From Actinocorallia herbida (lineage in GTDB: Bacteria > Actinomycetota > Actinomycetes > Streptosporangiales > Streptosporangiaceae): 64,000 nt of DNA. This document shows, piece by piece, positions 58,525 to 64,000 of this stretch. Made by a program: the position numbers and the translations under genes. How positions within the stretch are numbered: position 1 is the first letter of the stretch; every line of letters starts with the position of its first letter. The notes beneath the pieces are model-generated. The model searched no databases. It saw nothing but the letters and a program-made list of their open reading frames with translations, and was not told where the DNA came from. The stretch covers positions 2,914,001 to 2,978,000 of the forward strand of contig NZ_RJKE01000001.1 of the NCBI RefSeq assembly GCF_003751225.1. Direction: 5' to 3'.

Positions 58525-59149
58525 GTTCGGCCGCGCCGAACGCGCCGTCCACCACGTGACGGCCCTGCTGATGTTCGTCTGCCTGATCACCGCGGCGCTG
58601 CTGTACTTCCCCGCGCTCGCCGAGCGCGTCGGCCAGCGCGATCTGCTCAAGCCCGTCCACGTCTGGGCGGGTTTCCTGCTTCCGGTCCCGATCCTCCTCG
58701 GCCTGCTCGCCAAGGCGTTCCGTTCGGACCTGCGGCGTCTCAACCGGTTCGTCCCGGCCGACTGGGCGTGGCTGCGCAGCCGGGACCGCAGGGCCGTCCG
58801 CGACGGCCTGGGCGTCATCCCGATCGGCAAGTTCAACCCCGGCCAGAAACTCAACGCGGCCTTCACCGCGGGCGCGATCCTGGTCATGCTCGGCACCGGC
58901 GCGATCCTGACCTTCCCCGACCCGTGGCCCGACGGCTGGCGCACCGGCGCGACCTTCGTCCACGACTGGCTCTTCCTCGCCATCGCCGTCATCGCCACCG
59001 GCCACCTCTGGTACGCCCTCCGCGACCGCGACGCCCTCACCGGCATGGCCATCGGCACCGTCCCCCCGTCCTGGGCCGCCGAACACCACCCCACCTGGTA
59101 CCGCGAACTGACCGACGACGACCAGACCCCGGCCGAGCCTCGGTCCTGA
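58508..59149 (+). CDS. Cytochrome b/formate dehydrogenase gamma-type membrane protein
   Basis: A 213-aa integral membrane protein with four hydrophobic segments and heme-b candidate His residues at VHHVTALLMF, KPVHVWAGFLL, FVHDWLF and GHLWYALRD. The KFNPGQKLNAAF block is typical of the FdnI-like gamma subunit. It overlaps the molybdoenzyme gene and probably passes quinol electrons to it, like YedZ to YedY in function though not in sequence. Confidence 0.8.
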   Translation: MRRLPRFGRAERAVHHVTALLMFVCLITAALLYFPALAERVGQRDLLKPVHVWAGFLLPVPILLGLLAKAFRSDLRRLNRFVPADWAWLRSRDRRAVRDGLGVIPIGKFNPGQKLNAAFTAGAILVMLGTGAILTFPDPWPDGWRTGATFVHDWLFLAIAVIATGHLWYALRDRDALTGMAIGTVPPSWAAEHHPTWYRELTDDDQTPAEPRS

Positions 59150-59239
59150 CCCGGCTCGTCCTTCGCACCGGTGATCCAGCCGATCCTCGGCACCGGCGGC
59201 CACGTCCGCGCCAGGACGTCCACGGTGACCGTCCGCCGG

Positions 59240-60211
59240 TCAGAGATGGACGAGGAGCGCCGGGACGTCAGAGAGGCCGCGGAGGGCGTCGTTGAGGTGG
59301 GTGCAGCCGGCGACGCCGGGGAGGGCGCGGTGGACGGTTCCGGCGAGGTCGGCCAGAGGCAGGCCGAGTAGGCGGGGGAGCGTGCCGACGGCCAAGGGGC
59401 ATTCGGTGTAGGGGAGAATGCGGGGTTCGGCGGAGAGGGTGCGTAGGACGAGCGTCGAGGGATCGGCAGTGGCGCGGACCCGGTACTCGTGGACGGCGAC
59501 GCGGCCGCCTTCGGGGATCGTGGTGCTGTCCTGGAACATCGCGTCGATCATGACGGCGTCGGCGGTGCGCGTCACGTCGAGGCGGCGGGCGCGCCGGGCG
59601 GCGGGGACCTCGTGGTCGGGCAGGGCATGCCAGGCCCACGGGTCGGCGTGCGCCGAGAGCGCAGCGACGGGTCGCTGGTTGGCGAGCTGGAGGGCGGGCG
59701 CCTCGGGGGTGAGGGCGCTCGATCCCGGCTGGAAGCCGGTGCAGACGCCCGTCATCGGCAGCGGGTCGGTGACCAGCCCGGACGACGGGTCGGGCAGCCA
59801 CCGCGACCGGGCCATCGGCGCGACGAGTGAGGCACCGCCCAGGTCGTCCAGGAGGAGGTGCAGGGGGGTGCGCGCGGTCCGCTCGGCCGGAAGGGCCTGG
59901 CCGACGAGCGCGCGCAGGCCGCCGCCCGCTCTGCCGCCGACGAGTCCGGCGAGCCCGGCCCGTGCGGGATCCGCCGCGATCGCGGTGATCGTCCGGCTTC
60001 CGGGCGCGAACCGGACGGTCAGCGCGTCCTCCGCGACGACCTTCGGCCCCTCCTCCTCGAAGGTGCGCAGATCCCGTGCCCGTCCCCGGGTGAGCATGGG
60101 CCCGTCGAACCCCCCGGGCCAGGTCGTGTCCAGGGTCGAAGTCCGCCGGACCGACCCGGCCACGCGCGCGGGGGCGGGCCCGAGCGGGCCGAGGACGGTG
60201 GGCGCGCTCAC
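59240..60211 (-). CDS. DUF2889 protein
   Basis: A 323-aa protein recognised from the C-terminal block LPGVAGCTHLNDALRGLSDV, with a preceding GVCTGFQPGSSAL stretch and RKRTSTLDTT/VRRTSTLDTTWP start region, as in DUF2889 proteins. GTG 60211 overlaps the reductase stop (GTGA). DUF2889 genes occur in actinobacterial degradation loci; no catalytic role is established. It is translated with the VanB-type reductase and the LLM gene. Confidence 0.72.
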   Translation of the reverse strand: MSAPTVLGPLGPAPARVAGSVRRTSTLDTTWPGGFDGPMLTRGRARDLRTFEEEGPKVVAEDALTVRFAPGSRTITAIAADPARAGLAGLVGGRAGGGLRALVGQALPAERTARTPLHLLLDDLGGASLVAPMARSRWLPDPSSGLVTDPLPMTGVCTGFQPGSSALTPEAPALQLANQRPVAALSAHADPWAWHALPDHEVPAARRARRLDVTRTADAVMIDAMFQDSTTIPEGGRVAVHEYRVRATADPSTLVLRTLSAEPRILPYTECPLAVGTLPRLLGLPLADLAGTVHRALPGVAGCTHLNDALRGLSDVPALLVHL

Positions 60212-61149
60212 AGGTCGAGCACCAGCTTCGCCGACCGGGCCCGCGAGACGCACGGGAAGATGACGTCCCCGGCGGCCTGCTCGTCCTCGGTGAGCAGCGA
60301 GTCCCGGTGGTCGGGCGTCCCGCCGAGCACGGTCGTCTCACACGATCCGCAGGTGCCCTCCCGGCAGGAGAAGGACGGCGCCGTCCCTTCCCGCTCCAGC
60401 GCCTCCAGCAGGGTCTCGCCCGCGCCGACGGTGATGGTCCGCCCGGCCCGCGCGAGCTCCACCTCGAAGGAGCCGTCCGGCCCGTCGAGGACGATCTCGC
60501 GGGGCGTGAACCGCTCGGTGTGCAGGTCGAGCAGCGGGAACCGGGAGCAGGCCGCCTCGAGCGCGCCGAGCAGTGGCTCAGGACCACAGGCGTAGACGGC
60601 GGTCCCTTCCGCGGCTTCGGCCAGCGCCGCGTCCAGATCGAGCAGCCCGTGCGCGTCTTGCGGCCGCAGCGCGACCCGCTCGCCTCCCAGGGCGACGAGT
60701 TCGTCCGCGAACGCCATCGAAGCCCGGGTACGCCCTCCGTAGAGCAGCCGCCAAGGCAGGCCGCGCCCTTCGACCTCCCGGATCATCGGCAGCAGCGGTG
60801 TGATCCCGATGCCGCCCGCCACGAACAGGTACCCGGGCGCCTCCACGAGCGGGAAGGCGTTGCGCGGCCCGTCTATCTCCAGGGTCCCGCCGACCTCAAG
60901 CGCGCGGTGGACGTGCAGGGAACCTCCGCGCCCGTCGGGCTGCGCGAGCACCGCGACCCGCAGCGACCCCCGGTCGGCGGGATCCCCGCACAGCGAGTAC
61001 TGCCGGACGAGCCCGGGCCCGAGCAGCAGGTCGAGGTGCGCGCCCGGCGTCCACTCCGGCGCGCCGCCGGAGGGCCGCAGCGTCAGCAGGCAGACCCCGT
61101 CGGCGACCTGCTCCTTCCCGGTGATCTCGGCCTTCAGCGCCGTGCTCAT
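60208..61149 (-). CDS. PDR/VanB-type oxidoreductase with C-terminal [2Fe-2S] ferredoxin
   Basis: A 313-aa one-chain electron donor. The FMN/NAD domain shows VRQYSLCGDPAD, GPRNAFPL, VAGGIGITPLLPMIRE and AVYACGPEPLL; the plant-type [2Fe-2S] domain has CREGTCGSCETTV and a fourth Cys in FPCVSRA. It transfers NAD(P)H electrons to a Rieske oxygenase. ATG 61149 overlaps the LLM gene's stop. The partial Rieske-like gene at 63793-64000 and the oxygenase at 6221 are possible clients. Confidence 0.9.
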   Translation of the reverse strand: MSTALKAEITGKEQVADGVCLLTLRPSGGAPEWTPGAHLDLLLGPGLVRQYSLCGDPADRGSLRVAVLAQPDGRGGSLHVHRALEVGGTLEIDGPRNAFPLVEAPGYLFVAGGIGITPLLPMIREVEGRGLPWRLLYGGRTRASMAFADELVALGGERVALRPQDAHGLLDLDAALAEAAEGTAVYACGPEPLLGALEAACSRFPLLDLHTERFTPREIVLDGPDGSFEVELARAGRTITVGAGETLLEALEREGTAPSFSCREGTCGSCETTVLGGTPDHRDSLLTEDEQAAGDVIFPCVSRARSAKLVLDL

Positions 61150-62186
61150 CGGCCCGCCGCCGTCTCCACGAGCCGCGCGCACAGCTCGGCGCGCGGCCAG
61201 CCGCCGAGGACGAGCGTGGTCAGGCAGGTGCCGAGCCAGCGGGCCTTGAGGTCGTCGCAGATCTTCTCGGCCGGGCCGACCAGCGCGACGTCCTCCACCA
61301 TCGCGGTCGGCACGGCGTCGGCGGCCTCCTGCTTGCGGCCCGCGAGGTAGAGGTCCTGGATGCGGGCGCACTCTTCGCCCCAGCCCATCCGCTCGAACAC
61401 GTCGAGGTGGAAGTTCGTGCCCTTGGCGCCCATACCGCCGACGTACAGCGCGATCGTAGGCTTCAACTTGGCTGCCGCGGCCTCCACGTCCTCGCCTTCG
61501 ACGGCCCAGACGACGCCCGCCACCTCGAAGTCCTCCGCGCCGCGCCGCGCCCCGGGCCGGGCGAACCCTTCGGCCAGCGCCGCCCGGTAGAAGTCGTCGC
61601 TCTTGGGCGAGAACCACAGCGGGATCCACCCGTCCGCGATCTCCGCGGCCAGCGCGACGTTCTTCGGCCCCTCGGCCCCGAGATGGACGGGGACGTCGCG
61701 CCGCACCGGGTGCACGGTCGAGCGCAGCGGCTTCCCGAGCCCGGCGCCGCCCTGGTAGGGCAGCCGGTAGTGCTTCCCCTCGAACCTGACGGGCTCCTCG
61801 CGCGCCCAGACCCGGCGCATGATCTCCACGTACTCGCGGGTGCGCTCCAGCGGCCGGGGATAGGGCTGCCCGTACCACCCTTCGACGACCTGGGGCCCGG
61901 ACGCGCCGATGCCGAGCACCATCCGGCCGCCGCTCAGGTGGTCGACGGTCTGCGCGGCCATCGCGAGGGCCGTCGGGGTGCGGGCCGACATCTGGCAGAC
62001 CGCGGTGCCGAGGCGCATCCGCCCCGTCCTGGCGCCCCACCACGACAGCGGCGCGATGGCGTCGGACCCGTAGGTCTCGGCGGTCCAGAAGCTCTCCACG
62101 CCGGCCTCCTCGGCGGCGGCCAGGCGGCCGTCGACGTCGCGGGGCGGGCGGGAGGTCCAGTAGCCGGCGGCGATTCCGATCTTCAC
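61146..62186 (-). CDS. LLM-class F420-dependent oxidoreductase
   Basis: A 346-aa luciferase-like monooxygenase fold: MKIGIAAGYW, VESFWTAETYGSDAIAPLSWWGARTGRMRLGT, MAAQTVDHLSGGRMVLGIGASGPQVVEGWYGQPY. The GASGPQV and SGGRMVLG blocks are typical for F420-type members of actinomycetes. The absence of a flavin reductase nearby favours F420. It precedes the VanB-type reductase in a coupled operon, 11 bases after the hydratase gene. Confidence 0.87.
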   Translation of the reverse strand: MKIGIAAGYWTSRPPRDVDGRLAAAEEAGVESFWTAETYGSDAIAPLSWWGARTGRMRLGTAVCQMSARTPTALAMAAQTVDHLSGGRMVLGIGASGPQVVEGWYGQPYPRPLERTREYVEIMRRVWAREEPVRFEGKHYRLPYQGGAGLGKPLRSTVHPVRRDVPVHLGAEGPKNVALAAEIADGWIPLWFSPKSDDFYRAALAEGFARPGARRGAEDFEVAGVVWAVEGEDVEAAAAKLKPTIALYVGGMGAKGTNFHLDVFERMGWGEECARIQDLYLAGRKQEAADAVPTAMVEDVALVGPAEKICDDLKARWLGTCLTTLVLGGWPRAELCARLVETAAGR

Positions 62187-62197
62187 GGGGGTGCCTC

Positions 62198-63007
62198 TCA
62201 GTGGTTGCGGTAGACCGGCGGGCGCTTCTCCAGGAAGGACGCGACGGCCTCCCTGTGGTCCCTGGTCAGCGCGCTAAGGATCTGGGTGCGGTTCTCCAGC
62301 GCGATCGCCGAAGGCAGCGAGGCGGTCTCCAGGTTCGCCCACAGGACGTCCTTGGTCATCCACACGCCGAAAGGGGAGTGCTCCGCGATCGCGGCCGCCT
62401 TGGCGAGCGCCGCGGGGAGCAGTTCGCCGGGCGCGTGGACGGACGAGGCGAGCCCGATCTCCAGCGCCTCGGCGGCGTCGACGCGGCGGCCGGTGAGCAT
62501 GATGTCGGCGGCCCGGGAGAACCCGGCGATCCGCGGGAGCAGCCAGCTCAGCCCGACGTCGCAGGCCGACTGGCCGCGCTTGATGAACGACGCCTCGAAG
62601 GCCGCGCCGTCGGCCATGAGCCGCAGGTCGGCGGCCAAGGCGAGGGACATGCCTCCGCCGTAGGCGGGCCCGTTGACGGCGGCGATGATCGGCGCCCGGG
62701 TCTCCCGGAACGCGGCGGTCAGGGAGGCTATGTGCTCCTGGACCCGCATCCCCGCCTGGACCCTGCCCTCACCGTCGGACGCGCCGGGCGGCACGCCGTA
62801 CCCCTTGAGGTCGATGCCCGCGCAGAACGCCCGGCCCTCACCGGTCAGGACGATCGCGCGGACCGAGGCGTCCTCGCGGACCCCGCCGAGGAGGCCGTGC
62901 AGCTCCTCGACGAGCTCGGCGTTGAGCGTGTTGAGCGACGCCGCCTTGTCCAGGCGGATCAGCAGGACCCCGGGGGAGGGTTCTTCGGTGCTGATGAACT
63001 GGTTCAT
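62198..63007 (-). CDS. Enoyl-CoA hydratase/isomerase
   Basis: A 269-aa crotonase-fold protein. The oxyanion-hole segments are GRAFCAGIDLKGYG and GPAYGGGMSLALAADLRL; the acid/base Glu positions usual in hydratases appear as AAFEASFIKRGQSACDVG, with Ser/Asp where the second Glu would be, so isomerase or other crotonase chemistry is possible. ATG 63007 is preceded by AAAGG (seven bases). First gene of the leftward block, driven by the promoter at 63055-63083. Confidence 0.88.
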   Translation of the reverse strand: MNQFISTEEPSPGVLLIRLDKAASLNTLNAELVEELHGLLGGVREDASVRAIVLTGEGRAFCAGIDLKGYGVPPGASDGEGRVQAGMRVQEHIASLTAAFRETRAPIIAAVNGPAYGGGMSLALAADLRLMADGAAFEASFIKRGQSACDVGLSWLLPRIAGFSRAADIMLTGRRVDAAEALEIGLASSVHAPGELLPAALAKAAAIAEHSPFGVWMTKDVLWANLETASLPSAIALENRTQILSALTRDHREAVASFLEKRPPVYRNH

Positions 63008-63054
63008 TTTCGGCCTTTCTCTACCGCTCCCGCGCTGCTCGGAGCGGCCCACTT

Positions 63055-63083
63055 ATCCTAAAGGCTTTAGATTTAAATCTCAA
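63055..63083 (-). promoter_or_regulatory. Promoter with overlapping palindromes
   Basis: On the minus strand TTGAGA, 17 bases, TAGGAT precede the hydratase gene. The spacer holds CTAAAG-G-CTTTAG (63058-63070) and AGATTTAAATCT (63069-63080). These would let a TetR repressor block the promoter; the divergent TetR gene at 63149 is the candidate. Confidence 0.7.
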
Positions 63084-63148
63084 GGGAGTAGGTAACCGAT
63101 GGGCCGTAAGGCCCTGGTGCGGACCGGGTGATCGGCTAGGATTCGGGC

Positions 63149-63796
63149 ATGCCACGTCCCCGTCAGCCGCTCATCAGCCGGACCGGCGCGGTGGCCGCGG
63201 CGATCGAGATCATCGACACCGAGGGCCTCGAAGCGCTCAGCCTCCCGCGCCTCGCCCGGCACATGAACGTCCGGGCGCCCTCGCTGTACCACCACTTCGC
63301 CGACAAGTCCGCGATCCTCGCCGCGGTCTCCGCCGCCGTGGTCGCCGAGACCGTCGTGCCCCGCAAGCCCGACCCCGAGCGGTGGGTCGAGTGGTTCGTC
63401 CAGCTCAGCCTCAACCTGCGCCGGGCCGTGCTGCGGCACCGCAACGCCGCGCCGCTGCTGCTCTCCTACCCGCCGCGCGACATGCTGACCGACCTCTACG
63501 AGGACGCCGCCAGGTACCTCGCGGCCTGCGGCGTCCCGGCCGAGGTGCACGTCCAGATCCTCGACAGCATGGACACCCTGACGCTCGGCGCCTGCATCTC
63601 CGAGGCGGTCAAGCCCGCCGCCGCCCGCCGGGCGATCTTCCCCGTCGACGCCGAACGTCAGCCCGTCCTGGCCGAGGCGATGGCCGCGAACACCTTCACC
63701 CAGGCCAGGCTGTACGAGGAGATGATCCGCAGCTTCCTGCACGGCGTGATCCACTTCGCCGCGGAACGCCGGGCGCAGGCCGAGGCCGCGTCCTAG
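63149..63796 (+). CDS. TetR-family transcriptional regulator
   Basis: A 215-aa TetR protein with LISRTGAVAAAIEIIDTEGLEALSLPRLARHMNVRAPSLYHHFADKSAIL at its N-terminus (helix-turn-helix about 27-52). TAGGAT lies six bases before ATG 63149, so a leaderless transcript is likely. The C-terminal sensor is helical (LNLRRAVLRHRNAAPLLL). Its stop overlaps the convergent oxygenase gene end in a shared CTAG. Probable regulator of the hydratase-LLM-reductase block. Confidence 0.92.
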   Translation: MPRPRQPLISRTGAVAAAIEIIDTEGLEALSLPRLARHMNVRAPSLYHHFADKSAILAAVSAAVVAETVVPRKPDPERWVEWFVQLSLNLRRAVLRHRNAAPLLLSYPPRDMLTDLYEDAARYLAACGVPAEVHVQILDSMDTLTLGACISEAVKPAAARRAIFPVDAERQPVLAEAMAANTFTQARLYEEMIRSFLHGVIHFAAERRAQAEAAS

Positions 63797-64000
63797 CGGG
63801 TGAGCTTCGCGACGTCCTCGGCCAGCACCGTGTGGAACATCTGGCCCGGCAGTTCGTTGCGGCCGTAGACGAGTTCGCCGACCCCGCCGGTCGCGATGTT
63901 GCCGGTGATCGTCCCGGCCACGTGCCAGTCCTCGTCGAGGAGGGTCTTCATCAGCAGCTCCCAGTTCTTGTCGAAGAACCTGACCTGCCTTTCGGTCTCG
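63793..64000 (-). CDS. Rieske-type oxygenase alpha subunit, C-terminal end (probable)
   Basis: The last 68 codons of a gene entering from the right edge. The peptide ETERQVRFFDKNW, DEDWHVAGTITGNIATGG and ELVYGRNELPGQMFHTVLAED resembles the C-terminal portion of ring-hydroxylating oxygenase alpha subunits, where a 'ED...iQ..l..G......yGRNE.....FH' pattern is common. Stop TAG overlaps the TetR stop. Only the tail is visible, so Rieske and iron ligands are not seen and the call is moderate. With the VanB-type reductase and LLM gene it suggests a second oxygenase system. Confidence 0.55.
   Translation of the reverse strand, partial: ETERQVRFFDKNWELLMKTLLDEDWHVAGTITGNIATGGVGELVYGRNELPGQMFHTVLAEDVAKLTR

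Overview
The window is very GC-rich (around 70 percent), with dense, often overlapping genes, many GTG or TTG starts, lipobox and twin-arginine signals, a LLM/F420-type enzyme and a large supply of TetR regulators. This points to a soil actinomycete, most likely Streptosporangiales (Actinomadura/Actinocorallia-like); the assignment rests on style and gene content only. No rRNA, tRNA, CRISPR, insertion sequence, phage or attachment site was seen.

Layout. (1) 1-10118, minus: an eight-gene catabolic operon read leftwards: SMP-30/gluconolactonase-like protein, SDR, Rieske oxygenase, Baeyer-Villiger monooxygenase (BVMO), SDR, ThDP enzyme, aldehyde dehydrogenase, TauD-like dioxygenase (cut by the window edge). 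A 771-bp control region separates it from a plus-strand arm (10890-14777): acrylyl-CoA reductase-like MDR, MaoC/FAS1-like hydratase and acyl-CoA synthetase. The same 17-bp operator-like palindrome lies at both divergent ends, so the two arms probably form one regulon: oxygenate a (cyclic?) ketone, open the lactone, oxidise, load on CoA, shorten. (2) 14824-19684: SDR-TetR pair, isochorismatase-like hydrolase, ECF42-type sigma factor with its YCII partner, degenerate uridine kinase. (3) 19685-24462: branched-chain-amino-acid-type ABC importer with a fused permease-ATPase. (4) 24524-30025: TetR regulon of BVMO, MpaB-family protein and a Tat-exported flavin oxidoreductase, joined by a shared operator. 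(5) 30161-41905: lipoprotein gene, then an eight-gene overlapping operon (oligopeptide-type ABC importer, two sugar-isomerase-like paralogues, BBE-like flavin oxidase), divergent from an M24-fold protein and a GntR regulator. (6) 41961-46671: sulfatase, ROK kinase, an unusual P450 without an ExxR motif, an antiporter remnant. (7) 46672-59149: small regulator/enzyme pairs (TetR-thioesterase, MarR-nitroreductase, TetR-DUF3291, HTH-deformylase, HxlR-DUF5519/MDR, AsnC-EamA), a Nudix gene, a LysE remnant, and a sulfite-oxidase-fold/cytochrome b pair. (8) 59240-64000: second catabolic block (DUF2889, VanB-type reductase, F420-type oxidoreductase, enoyl-CoA hydratase, TetR, C-terminus of a probable Rieske oxygenase).

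The strongest leads are the BVMO-Rieske-lactonase regulon at the left, the transporter-isomerase-oxidase operon in the middle, the P450 lacking the ExxR motif, and a TetR gene whose only well-placed start codon is ATC. Recurrent themes are palindromic operators between divergent regulator/enzyme pairs and apparently leaderless regulator mRNAs. All functional calls are from motifs read by eye; no database search was run.
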